A stretch of DNA of 64,000 nucleotides, taken from positions 124,001 to 188,000 of the forward strand of contig JADDMT010000012.1 of the NCBI GenBank assembly GCA_021401465.1, read 5' to 3'. Positions 20,666-31,262 of this stretch are shown here, piece after piece. Every line of letters begins with the position of its first letter. Within the stretch, counting starts at the first letter, position 1. The stretch comes from Teratosphaeria epicoccoides (lineage: Eukaryota; Ascomycota; Dothideomycetes; Mycosphaerellales; Teratosphaeriaceae). Below the pieces are notes generated by a model. That model was not told where the DNA came from. It saw nothing but the letters and a program-made list of their open reading frames with translations, and did not search any database. The position numbers and the translations under genes were made by a program.

Positions 20666-23600
20666 ATGGTCGCAGCGCCATCTCTCGACTTGCTGCAAAG
20701 CGGGCATGTCACCGAGCAGGTTGCCGCGTTGAAGCAGCTGAAGAACGACATCGTAGGCCATGAGCTGCGGAAAGAGATCGGCGTCAAGCAGGGTGTATTG
20801 GAGGTCTTGGCACGTGTGCTAGGCAGCTCCTCCACCGGCACAGGCAAGCGGAGAAGAGATGGCGCGCCTCTCCTGGCAATTTGGACGGACGAAGAGGAGG
20901 CGAGGTTGCAGGCGACTTTGGTGATTGGCAGTCTGGCAAGTGGCGGTCCTGCTTTCGTAGCGCCCGTGGTGGCTGCTGGAATACCGGCATTGCTGCTTGA
21001 CGTGCTGGCTTCTCACAATGTGCCCAAGTTGGTCACTGCGGCGCTGCAAGCACTGAAGATTATCGCTGCATCCCGTGCTGCTGCTCAGGAAAGCGCGGAC
21101 GCTGATGCACCAGATCTTCAGATGTTTGACAAGGACGACAACGACTCATTTCTAGCCATCTTACGCCAGCCTTCAGGCTCTGCGGCGGGTAGACAGCAAT
21201 TGCGTCTCGTGGCGGACATCATCACTCTGGCAGCCACCACAGAAACCGACAAAGCCGCTCTTGTGCAGTCAGGTGTCTTGGACGCGCTGACCTCGCTCCT
21301 CGCTGCTTATGCCGTAGCTAGCAGGCATGTCGAGTGTCACGCGACTGGGTTGAGGTTCGCTACTTCGCCTCCGGCCGTGACCGTACCGAGCATCATTGCC
21401 GCTATCTCGACCATCATTAATGGATCAAGCTACCGTATCCATAACTTTCTACTGTCTCCAGTCCTTCGTGAGCTTTTCACGGAGTCACAGAACGGCCGCG
21501 GGGACCAGCGACATGCCTTTGGACCACGCTACGGGTTTACAGGGCCAGAATACGATCCCCTCTTGCCCCCTGTCCATGTTCCAGCTTACGGCACAACTAC
21601 ATACTATAGCAGCCCATCGAGGGCATTCCCGGCCCAAGCAGCTCTGCAATCACAACAAAGACCTCGCAATGGCGTCTATGGATATGATGTGACGCCCCAT
21701 GTTGTAGATTCGGACCATGCAAACGCTGTTTGTGGATGGCTCTTAGTTTTGGCACGTTCGCTGCAAGGTCAAGATCGCTTGGCTGCGTTGAGACTCCTCG
21801 CGCAACTCAACAACGCCATCGACAACGACTCGGTAGTGGCTGGACATCGCAGCGAGTACCTCCAGAAGACAAAGGAGCGCCTACGGCAGCTAGCGCTGCT
21901 GGCGGTGCCGTTAGCTGTCAATCTTGTGCAGTCTGCTGCAAGTATCAAGTTCAGCAGCCCTGATACCGGAGACGAGGTGAAGGCCAGACTGATCAAGGAA
22001 GACGCATGCGAAACACTCGCCATTCTGATTGACTCGTCCAGAGAACTACAGGCAGCTGCTGTGGAATGCGGAGTCGTCAAGCATGTCTGTCCATTGCTGA
22101 AGAGAACCTTCGATAACGTGACCCTTTCGATGCCGATGTGGTCAGCTTCCAAGAATGCCATAGCGGACGGAGCACAGACTCTGGCCACGCGCAAGATGGG
22201 CGCGCGCGGGTTGAACTCCGAAGTGCTGCATGTCATGAAAGTACGCCGGGGCGCCTTGCATGCCATAGCTGCTATCGCTGCCAAAGAAGACTCTCACCGA
22301 AAAGCAATTGCCGATGCAGGTGTTGTACCTGCCATCATCGACTCACTGAAGCTTTTCCCGACAACAGCGACGCCAGCAAAAGGGAACGGCAGACAGCCTC
22401 AGTTGAATGTCACTGACGGCAATACTGTACCTGTCATTTTGGCCGCTTGTTATGCGGCCAAATGCATGAGTCGAAGCGTGAGCCTTTTACGGACGTCGCT
22501 GATCGATGCCGGCATTGCGAAGCCAATTGCAACGCTGCTCAAGCACCCAGATCTGCAGGTGCAGCTGGCGGCCACGGATGTGTGTTCCAACCTTTTGATG
22601 GACTTCTCGCCTATGAGGGAGACGCTTCTCGAAGAGGGTGTCATCCGCACCCTTACTGAACATGCACGCACCAGCGTGACCAAGCTGAGGCTGAGCAGTC
22701 TCTGGGCGTTGAAACATCTGGTCCTCTCGAACAAGCGTGAGGTCAAAGTCAACGTGTTCAATGAGCTCAGTGCCGGCTGGATCGTAAGTGCCATCCAGGG
22801 CGATCAGGACAGAACCCCGCACGCCGCCAATTGCGGAGGCGTCAGCATCACGAATGCGGCTGGTGAGCAAGTTGATCTGCTCAATCCGGCATCTAACAGC
22901 ATGGATCTCGACGATGAAGATGAGCAGATAGGTGATGACGATGATCGGGCCGGCTACGACGAAGGCGAGGAGCAGGATGAAGATGGCGAAGTCCTGTACG
23001 ATGAATCTGCAGGCACTCACTACCAATCATCACAGCTTCGCTCGACGCTGCATCCAGCTTCAGGCCCCTCGACGGTTAATGATAGGAGGTATCTCTCATC
23101 TATTCATGAGCTGGAACAAAACCCAGCGCTACAAGCAAAGCGCGATGAGATTGCCGTCCAAGAACAAGCACTTGACTTCATCCGCAATCTCATGAACGGC
23201 GAAGAGGACAACGCTTACATGCTCGACCACATGCTGCAAGCCATCGGCAAAACCAAATTCTTCGAGCTCCTGACCTCCCGTCTCCAACCCCTGCCCTACA
23301 GCGCCCGCTCCTCCGCCTCCTCGTCCGATCGCAAAGTCTTCCAACCCATCGAGATCGTCGCCAGCACCATCCACGTCATGGTGCACATCGCAAACTCCAC
23401 CCCTCGGCACAAGCAAATGCTCATCGCGCAGAAATCTTTGCTTACTGCGTGGCTGCCGCACTTCACGCACATTGATCGTCGGGTGAGGTCTATGAGCGTG
23501 TGGGTGGTGAGTAATCTGACGTGGATTGAGAATGATGGTGATAAGAGGGAGGCGCAGCAAAGGGCGGCGGAGCTGAAGGCCTCGAACATCATGAAGGAGG

Positions 23601-23686
23601 TGGAGAAATTGGCGCATGATCTCGATTTGGATGTCAAGGAGAGGGTCAAGACGGCTCTGCGGCAGTACCAGGCGTTGTGTCCATGA
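20666..23686 (+). CDS. gid5: Armadillo-repeat protein, Gid5/Vid28 (ARMC8) type
   Basis: Substrate-adaptor scaffold of the GID/CTLH ubiquitin ligase, which in yeast destroys gluconeogenic enzymes after glucose addition. Single exon of 1006 aa. The N-terminus (LDLLQSGHVTEQVAALKQLK and NDIVGHELRKEIGVKQGVL) matches the family. Armadillo-type helical repeats follow through residue about 700 (VLEVLARVL, GIPALLLDVLASHNVPKLV, SGVLDALTSLLAAYA). A proline/tyrosine-rich loop around 290-330 and an acidic stretch (DLDDEDEQIGDDDDRAG, about residues 750-790) interrupt the solenoid. The C-terminal repeats (IEIVASTIHVMVHIANSTPR, VRSMSVWVVSNLTWIE) are the best-conserved ARMC8 segment. Identification rests on the repeat pattern plus those end motifs. 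Confidence 0.85.
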   Translation: MVAAPSLDLLQSGHVTEQVAALKQLKNDIVGHELRKEIGVKQGVLEVLARVLGSSSTGTGKRRRDGAPLLAIWTDEEEARLQATLVIGSLASGGPAFVAPVVAAGIPALLLDVLASHNVPKLVTAALQALKIIAASRAAAQESADADAPDLQMFDKDDNDSFLAILRQPSGSAAGRQQLRLVADIITLAATTETDKAALVQSGVLDALTSLLAAYAVASRHVECHATGLRFATSPPAVTVPSIIAAISTIINGSSYRIHNFLLSPVLRELFTESQNGRGDQRHAFGPRYGFTGPEYDPLLPPVHVPAYGTTTYYSSPSRAFPAQAALQSQQRPRNGVYGYDVTPHVVDSDHANAVCGWLLVLARSLQGQDRLAALRLLAQLNNAIDNDSVVAGHRSEYLQKTKERLRQLALLAVPLAVNLVQSAASIKFSSPDTGDEVKARLIKEDACETLAILIDSSRELQAAAVECGVVKHVCPLLKRTFDNVTLSMPMWSASKNAIADGAQTLATRKMGARGLNSEVLHVMKVRRGALHAIAAIAAKEDSHRKAIADAGVVPAIIDSLKLFPTTATPAKGNGRQPQLNVTDGNTVPVILAACYAAKCMSRSVSLLRTSLIDAGIAKPIATLLKHPDLQVQLAATDVCSNLLMDFSPMRETLLEEGVIRTLTEHARTSVTKLRLSSLWALKHLVLSNKREVKVNVFNELSAGWIVSAIQGDQDRTPHAANCGGVSITNAAGEQVDLLNPASNSMDLDDEDEQIGDDDDRAGYDEGEEQDEDGEVLYDESAGTHYQSSQLRSTLHPASGPSTVNDRRYLSSIHELEQNPALQAKRDEIAVQEQALDFIRNLMNGEEDNAYMLDHMLQAIGKTKFFELLTSRLQPLPYSARSSASSSDRKVFQPIEIVASTIHVMVHIANSTPRHKQMLIAQKSLLTAWLPHFTHIDRRVRSMSVWVVSNLTWIENDGDKREAQQRAAELKASNIMKEVEKLAHDLDLDVKERVKTALRQYQALCP

Positions 23687-24220
23687 GTCAGCACCCTCAG
23701 CGACGCTGAGAGACCCGAGATCAGTTTGGTGGGCGGCAGAAGCCGGGTTGATGTGGAGAGTAATGGGGACGCTTGAACGAACGTTCTATCCAGTGTATTG
23801 TCTCTAGATGTATGAGTCGCTCATTGGCGAACACCTCGGCGAAATTCTCCCCTGCTCCATGCTTCAAGCTCAGGGCCTAAATTACGTAGATCTGTGGAGT
23901 TGCCCTCATCGGCGGCTGGTGCTGACATGGCTCCACGGCACATCTCGAACGCTCAGTCTAGGATGCTCGCGAGTCCCGAGCTGGTGTTCCTCATCAGCAC
24001 CTCTCCCCAACTCAGTAGTCTGGGTCGCTCGCGAGACCAACCGGCCATCCTCCGCCACGCCAATGATGTGCAGGACGTCCCTAGATGTACTGTTGTGGAC
24101 GCGTCAGAATCGTCATTCCGCCTGCTCATGAGTGCAGTATTTGATGCCTGAAGGTGATAGAGCATGCCGTGCCTACAATACAGGCATTTCCCGTCTCCGC
24201 CACGAGACAGAAGAGCCGAG
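23687..24220. other. Convergent intergenic region gid5 / rce1
   Basis: A 3' flank shared by two converging genes. I see no gene or repeat here. Confidence 0.5.
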
Positions 24221-25303
24221 TCAGAATGCTGCCAATGCGTTGCTGCTGTCTGTGAGTGGGTACAGGAGATGGGAGAAGCCAGAGGCTCCAACAACCAGGA
24301 GAGCATAGTAGACCACCGTCCAGGCAAGACCTATGATCTGCGGTTCTTGCAGCTGTACCTTGGCGGCTAGATCGTCATTCTCATCAGGCTGCATCAAGCT
24401 GTTTCCGACCTCGGCGGGCATGTTTGCATCCCCGTTGCGTTTGCCCGGGGCAACGTCCGGAGTAGCGCGCGGCGGTGCAAATGCTGCATATTGCCCTACT
24501 CTGCCCGTTACTCGCGGGAAACCCTGCCAGTTGCAGAAGCTGTGTGCTGCAGTGGCCGCAAAGAGGTTGCCTGTGCGCAGGAATACAAAGGCAGCAAAGA
24601 CGCCGAAGAGCGATGTGAAGCCGAATTGGAATGCACTGCGTAGGATGCCGGCGATCCAGACTGGCGGTGGTGGAAAGCGCCTTCCGTGAGGGGTACGCGA
24701 CTGTAGGAACTCGGCCAGATGATGGACGTGAGCAAGTCCGAAGATCAGAGGTGTCGTGAACACGATTCTGGTCGGGCTGACGTTGGCCAGGAGGTAGAGG
24801 GAGATTGTCAGAGCACGGAAGACGAGCTCTTCGCTCGCTGGCGCAATGACCAGGTTTCTGTACCCGATCCAGTTGTCATACAAACCCTCTTTCAACGCCG
24901 ACAACGACCACCCGCGCCACGCACCGTCAACGACTACGGTTTCGTACAACGGCCCGACGAAGAGAACGGCGAGCAGAGCGACGACTTTCAGGACGTCGAC
25001 CAGGTTGACGGGCCAGAGTCCCAGCAGACGGGCCACGTCGCGAGGGTGCGCCTGCCCATCGCCGACCAGCATCCAGGCGGCCAGGAGCGCGGAGGCCAGA
25101 CAGCTCAGCGCGACTGCTCGGACCCGCGCCCGGACAATGTTGGGGGCATCCCGCGACTGGAGTGGCGTGCTGCGCAGCGTCGTGGAAAGGTAGAAAGGCG
25201 CTATGTAGATGATAGTATAGGCAATGACGCATAACAGCGCCGTCTGCTCTGAGATCCGGGGCTTGCTGCGTGTGGGCGACGACGTGGCGTCAGCCCAGCG
25301 CAT
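24221..25303 (-). CDS. rce1: CAAX prenyl protease 2 (Rce1)
   Basis: ER-membrane endopeptidase that removes the last three residues from prenylated CAAX proteins such as Ras and Rho. Single exon of 360 aa, with about eight hydrophobic helices (first at about residues 20-40, others at 62-80, 102-120 and 165-255). ABI-family catalytic motifs are visible: EE at residues 158-159 within ASEELVFR, H192 and H195 in FGLAHVHH, and H254 and N258 in HSFCN. The loop IGYRNLVIAPASEEL is typical of Rce1. A final hydrophobic segment near the C-terminus (LAWTVVYYALLVVGASGF) follows a polar stretch. Length and motif order match the family, and all key residues are present. Confidence 0.95.
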   Translation of the reverse strand: MRWADATSSPTRSKPRISEQTALLCVIAYTIIYIAPFYLSTTLRSTPLQSRDAPNIVRARVRAVALSCLASALLAAWMLVGDGQAHPRDVARLLGLWPVNLVDVLKVVALLAVLFVGPLYETVVVDGAWRGWSLSALKEGLYDNWIGYRNLVIAPASEELVFRALTISLYLLANVSPTRIVFTTPLIFGLAHVHHLAEFLQSRTPHGRRFPPPPVWIAGILRSAFQFGFTSLFGVFAAFVFLRTGNLFAATAAHSFCNWQGFPRVTGRVGQYAAFAPPRATPDVAPGKRNGDANMPAEVGNSLMQPDENDDLAAKVQLQEPQIIGLAWTVVYYALLVVGASGFSHLLYPLTDSSNALAAF

Positions 25304-26414
25304 CTTGTTTGTTGACGGACCTGATTATTGTTATGGTTATTATTATTACAGCATTTGTGACCAGGTCTACATGTCCAAGATCTGGGTCGTGCACGTGAGA
25401 CATAACGTTGCCGTTTCCGGCGAAGACTCGAGGCACATGCGCGCCTTCGCCGTTACCCCAGCCATTGGTGCTCGATGTGCCGATGACACGAATGCTGCCT
25501 TCCGCCCTCCCAGACACCGCACGTGATGATGTATCGGAGAATGGGCAATGAGGACTCATCCACTCCCACGGAGTAATGACGGTCAGGATACGGCCTGCAG
25601 CTTCTAACTTTAAACCCACGCGCAGGACGCGTTTCCGACGACGAATGGACAGCATCATCACCACGCGCCGCTATGCACGTGGAATCCGGCGTGCTGGAGC
25701 GCTGTGTCTGCACGCCGTGTGCGTCTGGTTAGCGAGCATACATACTTGCTTGTGGTCGGGTGTCTCAGAAGACCCGTCGAGACGGTGAAACAATGGACAG
25801 GAGTGTAATAAAGAGGGAAAGAGCGACCAGCGTTTGCCGGCAGCAGCACTGACCAGCGCGCGTGCTCACGCGTAGCCCTGCCTTCCGCTCCCCGCAACCC
25901 GCAACCCGTCGTCCGTGGGCCACTCATCATCTCTCGCTGAGTCTTGCAATTTCGATCGCATGGCGATGGCGTCCGGCCTCGAGGTCGTCGGCCAGTGCGC
26001 TCAAGGTCCCGCTATGTCAACAGGATTGCTGCTAGTCTCACGCTCTTACCATCTGTCGGGTCTACTTATCCTCAGCATCCGCCGAGCCATCTCCAATGAA
26101 CGAGCCCGCGAACGTCAAGCAACCATCGACCGCTTTCTTGGTAGCGCGACTACTCCCGGTCGCCGTACAAGACCCGTTTCGCGCTGCATATGCAGCTGTG
26201 CGATAGCGCCGTTGGCTCATTCCACCAGCGACTCCTGACACCTGGACAAAACCACCTGGACGTCGACGGCCACCATTCCTCTGGACGAGCGATCCCCAGC
26301 ACAGCAGCTGCTGCCCCTCGACACTCCTTTGCCATGCTTTGACTTCTGGGCGCTTCTGCAGCAGTAATTTGCGCGGGTTGCATATGTATATGCCTCGAAT
26401 GATCAGCCGCCGCC
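25304..26414. other. Divergent intergenic region, 1.1 kb
   Basis: It contains a TTA-rich microsatellite-like stretch at about 25324-25349. No supported gene is present. The region presumably holds promoters for rce1 and the Ser-rich protein. Confidence 0.45.
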
Positions 26415-29400
26415 ATGTTTCTCGATCCTCAGCCTCTGCGGCCGAAGCAGAGTGGCGAACGATTGAAGAGTGGCAGTCCTTCACCATTCTTCTCCGCGCC
26501 AATGCCAGACGAGACACAGGGCGACCAGCGATGGAGACTGAAGAAACGGAAAGCAGTGGACGACCTCACGGCCTCGGGAAATGACCACCAGCGTCCTGAA
26601 GTTCCTCATACGGATCGAGACATGGACTCGAGCAATTCAACGATCCGCTTAGTCACCCAAACACCCTCACCTCCGCCCTCGTCTCACCACTGGAAGACAT
26701 TGAGCTTATCTTCCGCATCCGACTCGGACTTTGAGGATATTCACACGGCTCAGGAGATCAAAGTACACAAGTTCGACAGATCCTCTCGCTTGTCCAGCAC
26801 GGGCGACGTCTTGGACGGGGCTAACGAGCTTTCAAAACCGCGCTTGTCAGGGTTTCCAAGTTCAAATGTTTCAGATCCGCAAAGCGCGCCCAATAATGCG
26901 CCAAAATTATTTTCACTCCCGCACAAGACCTTGCAACACACCTCTTCGATCCAAGACCCCTCCTCGGCAAACGCAGCATGGCACTATCGCTCCGGGTCAT
27001 CTGGCAATTACTCCAACTCCTCCACTTTGCAGGAAGCTACTGCCTCGACGTTTTCTTTTGGCCACCATAGCTGGAGCAATAGATATAGCCAGGGCACGAC
27101 CCTACAAGGGACGCCGACGCCGACCGAGCAGGAGCTCAGGAAACGCATCGCCGAGATTGCGGAATTGGATCTGCCAAGGCAGGGTCCTGCGCATGCACTA
27201 GAAACATTACAAGAATCTTCTCCAGAACGTGCAACCATCAGGCCTGTGCCGTCTTCCAATAGCTCGTCATCGTCACGCGACAGACAGGTGTCTGGCTCAT
27301 CCTCAAACGAGTCGGAGTCTTCCTTGCGCCGTGCACTGGGAGGGTCACGTTCACGATCGCATTCGGCCTCAAACACCGACCCTGTAGCTGTACCAGGCCC
27401 TACTATACCCCCTCGCCGAAGTTCACGCCGGTGGTCCTCACCTATCCGTGTAGCCCCCCTCAATATCCGGAAATCAAAGTCCCCTCCGCAGGCCAGCCGG
27501 GAATCTCTTGCGCACTCCGAAGCTGAATTTCAGAAATCCCCAGCATCCTCACCTAATGTACTTTGCCAGCAGGAAAGCCGGGAGTCGATCGCACGGTCAG
27601 AGGCGACTTTGCCATTGCGATACTTGAGTCCGCAGCCCAGCGAGGCGTCCCTACTACCGTACCGGGCAGTGTTTCCGGCGTCTTCCCCGATTGTTGCTGT
27701 CTTCGACTCCGAGCCGTCCGATCTGTCCCCCGCCCGACCGGGGAATCCTCACTTGCGTTTTACACCTTCCATCGAATCTATCCAATCTCGACTGAGCCAT
27801 CCATTGATCATTCGCCCACCGGAACGTGCATTGACGACAGCCAGTTCTTGGTCTTCTCTGCGACCCTCGTCAGCCGACGACATCGTACCACCATTGTATG
27901 TCCCGAAGAAACGACAAGGGAAGAGACCAGCCTCCTTACCGCTGGGGTCAGAGTCGAATTTGGCATCGGGCAGTAGCATGGACGAAGAGGTCGATACACT
28001 CCCGTACCCCCGGCAGCCCTTTACCAGTCATCTCAGCACAATCGCAAGCGAAAGCGACAGGGTTAGCGAGGTAACTAACAGGCGATCAAGCCATTTTTCA
28101 CTTGGGAGTGGTGTCTTAACAGTCGATGAAGGAAGCAGGAACAGCAGTCTCTTGTTGAATTCAAAATGGGTACAGGCGCATGCGCGGGAACGCGACACCA
28201 CCGAAACCCCACAGAAGATGAGCAGCGATGAGTCTGAAACCCGGACATCGGGGATATATCGAGAGGGTAGTGCAGTACCTCAGCCTTTATTCAAGGCGAA
28301 GAGTCCACGAGGCGGAGCACGAATATACGACGGCCCGTTACCTCCAATGCCGCCGATACCCCTGAGTCGAGACAGCGACGAAAACTTCGATACTGTTTCA
28401 GATTTGCCGCCCCAGAGTCCTGCGCTGCGGCCAAGAAGATCAGGCTATTCACTTCGCAGGCGAAGTAATAGTACGCCGAGCCACAGCCAATCTCAAGGGA
28501 CGAGTCAGGCCAGCTATGTGGAAAGCGATCGAGGAAGCTATGCCAGCAGTCTATTCCCGACATGGGCGAAACATTTCTACGGCGGTACCGGGCATCTTCT
28601 CTCCGCAAGTAGAATCTCAATGAGCTCCAATCGATCGCCAAGAAAGCCACAAAGGCAGCCGCATGTGAGAACAGAGAGTCAATGGACAGAGCGCAGCATT
28701 ACAAGCAGATTGGGAACAGGGTACGGCGATCCAGAAAGTTCGCAAGGGAGTCCAATGAGCAGCCACTTCCTGCCCTCGATATTTCGACCCCGTACACGGC
28801 GACGGACGAGGTCAGAGGTCAACACCAGATCTGCTAAGAGCAGATCGCGGCGCAGCAGGCGGAGCAGACCATCAGCTGATATCATGAGTCGACCGGACTC
28901 GATGGCGATCTTGCAGGCGCCTCCCCACCAGAATGAGAATGGCGAAGAGATTCTGCCCTCAGGGCAACCCAAATATGGTAGACTGAATGACGCGAGTCCA
29001 TCACCTGAGCGGCCGCTTCCTGTAGCTGGCGGTCGACCATTGCCCAGAAAATACTCACGCCAGAAGGACTGGAACAATATGGAGTTTCCTCGTCCGATGA
29101 CAAAAGACCGACTCTCTGATTTCCATTTCAGCGAGCCTCATCTTCCCCCAACCCGCCGCTCGAACCGACTATCCAATTGGCGTCCGCCATCATTCGTCGA
29201 GAGCTTGGACACACTGGTGCGGTCGAGGTGCAATCGCCAAGTCCTCCTCTTCTGCCTCGGATTCATCTGCCCAGTCCTTTGGATCATTGCCGCATTTCTC
29301 CCTCTGCCACATCGACCTGCGAGCCAAGGAGACCTCGAGAAAGCCATCGCGAACTCACAAGATGATGTTGCAGCCGCGATGATGAAACATGAGGCCGGTG

Positions 29401-29564
29401 ATGCGGAGAGAAGGTGGCGGGATGAGAAGCAATATTTGAAAGGACGTTGGTGGCGGACTCTCAACCGGATCATGAGTGTGATTGGCGTTCTCGTCATTGC
29501 TGCTGTTGTGAGTCTTGCCGTCGTCGTCGCCAAAGGTGTCGGTGGCCCTGCTGGTGCGACCTGA
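26415..29564 (+). CDS. Large Ser-rich fungal protein with C-terminal membrane pair
   Basis: Single exon of 1049 aa. Residues 1-930 are Ser/Pro/Arg-rich and predicted disordered, with many RSxS and SP sites typical of kinase targets. A short motif, SRESLAHSEA / SRESIARSEA, occurs twice near 27490-27605. The conserved part is the end: LDTLVRSRCNRQVLLFCLGF and a first membrane segment (ICPVLWIIAAFLPL), a charged loop (DAERRWRDEKQYLKGRWWRT), then a second membrane segment (IMSVIGVLVIAAVVSLAVVV). This layout is known in Pezizomycotina as an uncharacterised serine-rich protein. The two-helix end recalls Bud8/Bud9-type polarity proteins, but that is only a resemblance in layout. Confidence 0.8.
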   Translation: MFLDPQPLRPKQSGERLKSGSPSPFFSAPMPDETQGDQRWRLKKRKAVDDLTASGNDHQRPEVPHTDRDMDSSNSTIRLVTQTPSPPPSSHHWKTLSLSSASDSDFEDIHTAQEIKVHKFDRSSRLSSTGDVLDGANELSKPRLSGFPSSNVSDPQSAPNNAPKLFSLPHKTLQHTSSIQDPSSANAAWHYRSGSSGNYSNSSTLQEATASTFSFGHHSWSNRYSQGTTLQGTPTPTEQELRKRIAEIAELDLPRQGPAHALETLQESSPERATIRPVPSSNSSSSSRDRQVSGSSSNESESSLRRALGGSRSRSHSASNTDPVAVPGPTIPPRRSSRRWSSPIRVAPLNIRKSKSPPQASRESLAHSEAEFQKSPASSPNVLCQQESRESIARSEATLPLRYLSPQPSEASLLPYRAVFPASSPIVAVFDSEPSDLSPARPGNPHLRFTPSIESIQSRLSHPLIIRPPERALTTASSWSSLRPSSADDIVPPLYVPKKRQGKRPASLPLGSESNLASGSSMDEEVDTLPYPRQPFTSHLSTIASESDRVSEVTNRRSSHFSLGSGVLTVDEGSRNSSLLLNSKWVQAHARERDTTETPQKMSSDESETRTSGIYREGSAVPQPLFKAKSPRGGARIYDGPLPPMPPIPLSRDSDENFDTVSDLPPQSPALRPRRSGYSLRRRSNSTPSHSQSQGTSQASYVESDRGSYASSLFPTWAKHFYGGTGHLLSASRISMSSNRSPRKPQRQPHVRTESQWTERSITSRLGTGYGDPESSQGSPMSSHFLPSIFRPRTRRRTRSEVNTRSAKSRSRRSRRSRPSADIMSRPDSMAILQAPPHQNENGEEILPSGQPKYGRLNDASPSPERPLPVAGGRPLPRKYSRQKDWNNMEFPRPMTKDRLSDFHFSEPHLPPTRRSNRLSNWRPPSFVESLDTLVRSRCNRQVLLFCLGFICPVLWIIAAFLPLPHRPASQGDLEKAIANSQDDVAAAMMKHEAGDAERRWRDEKQYLKGRWWRTLNRIMSVIGVLVIAAVVSLAVVVAKGVGGPAGAT

Positions 29565-30414
29565 GTTCCTGACGTTCTATTTTTCTGTTTTTGACACATT
29601 GCGTCTGCTATTTTTGCGACCCGATGACCGCCCTCATTTGGTCTTTGAGCGATCGTCAATCTCTCCCGAGCATTTGCATTTGAAGCCCAGCGTTCAAGTT
29701 ACAAGCGAAAGACAGGGCAGCTGGATCTGCTTCTGGAAGGTCCCGAGGGCGTCTTGGCCCCTTTCTGACGATACCCAGGTCTTTGCAGACGTACGACATG
29801 TCAGCATTTAATGTTTGATCTGTACATAGTATACAGAGAGCCATCCACGGCAGATTATGCGCGTCTATATGTTGAGATAGTTTGAGCAGAAGATAGGACG
29901 ACTGAATGGTAGTGTGTAGTGTGTAAACATGACAATCTTGCCTGAGACCCAACACGCTGCCTTGTTTGTGTATGAGGATGAAGTATCCCGGCTTCAGATG
30001 CTCTGGGTGCGGCCGTCATTGGAACAACGTGGTTTGTGTTGATGCATCAATCAAGCGGTCGATTGATTGGTCCGCGTGCTTGACTATTGTCAGTACGAGT
30101 GATTGCTTCTTGACACGGCTGATTGATCGATGATGTATGTGGCTCCTCGACTTGTTCGATCGGCTTCACCACGCGTTGCTTGCAGAGCAAACGGTTGCAC
30201 AACCCGTTGACTGATGGGGCACTGTCGGCGGCAGTTGTGACCTGATGTCCTGCCGAGCCGAATACTGATGACATGAGTATCACTCGACGGCTAGCTGGAA
30301 ATGAAGGCGACGATTGTCGCCGTATCGCATCAATCCGGGATTCTGAAATGCACATGCCTTCTCCCTTTCCACCACCCAACGCCCGCTTGAACGCCTCACG
30401 CCGTGCTCGGAGCT
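29565..30414. other. Convergent intergenic region
   Basis: 850 bases of 3' flank between the Ser-rich gene and spt4. No coding sequence supported. Confidence 0.45.
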
Positions 30415-30862
30415 CTACTGCTCGTCCTGCGTGCCCGTACCATCACGTCTATACCACTGTCAGTCTTGGCAACAGCAGTCTGGAGCCGAGTCATACTCAC
30501 GGTACATAGTGAACACCTGCGTTCTCCGCCGCAGCAATGATCTCCTCTGGCAGCTGCACGTGAAGTTAGTAACACCCTTCCTCGCCCTGAACGACAGCAC
30601 CTACCGTCCCAACGACCTTGACAGCATACGTGCCTGGAACGTAGCCCTGCAGTCGCTGCCATTTCGCCACCCAGCTGCTTTCCGGATCTTGGAGTGTCAA
30701 GAGTCCTTCGAAGACCTGCGAGGTGCACTCGAGGACGGCGTCGTCGCTTCCACGGAGCTCGAGGAATTCTTCACAGTTCGGACAGCCTTCACGACGGAAT
30801 TTGGGCGCTGGCAGGACGATGGAGCAGATCATGCAGGCGCGGAGGTTGCGGATGGAGGACAT
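30415..30862 (-). CDS. spt4: Transcription elongation factor Spt4
   Basis: Zinc-finger partner of Spt5 (DSIF) that keeps RNA polymerase II processive. Three exons, 30862-30605, 30553-30501 and 30448-30415, give 114 aa. The introns are 51 nt (donor GTAGGT, with a perfect TACTAAC branch site) and 52 nt (donor GTGAGT, acceptor TATAG). The start ATG directly precedes SSIRNLRACMICSIV. The four zinc ligands are the Cys pairs in LRACMICS and EGCPNCEEF. The block CTSQVFEGLLTLQDPESSWV, then AKWQRLQGYVPGTYAVKV, is near-invariant in Spt4. The spliced end reads LPEEIIAAAENAGVHYVPRD and stops shortly after. The model is complete and in frame. Confidence 0.96.
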
Positions 30863-31011
30863 GACGGTTGAGATGGTCGAGGGTAGATTTTTTAGGACCG
30901 GGCTCGGGAAGATGATGCTGAGGCCGATGAGTTGGCAGACGTGCGTTGATGTCCAGATTCCGTTTCGAGCTCGTGACATTCAAGATGTTTGTCTGTTTGA
31001 GATATGCATAT

Positions 31012-31032
31012 TATTGTTGTTGTTGTTGTTGA
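31012..31032. repeat. (TTG)n microsatellite
   Basis: About seven TTG/TTA units in a row in the divergent region between spt4 and ppt1. Confidence 0.8.
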
Positions 31033-31262
31033 CCGGAGGCACGTGCGTCGTAGGGCTTAATGCGGTTTCAATCCCAGAAATTCTAGAAGAACGCGCCTCG
31101 GCTTTACACATATCTTACATGGTTTCATTCAGATCCGCTATCAGCCCAGAGAATCGTTGGAAAGCGAAAGTGTAGAGTCAGCGGGCTCAGCTGAAATTTC
31201 AGGACATTGCTAGCGAGCGGTCAAAACCAGGGAACATCCTCTGTCTGGACTTGTCGCCCAGC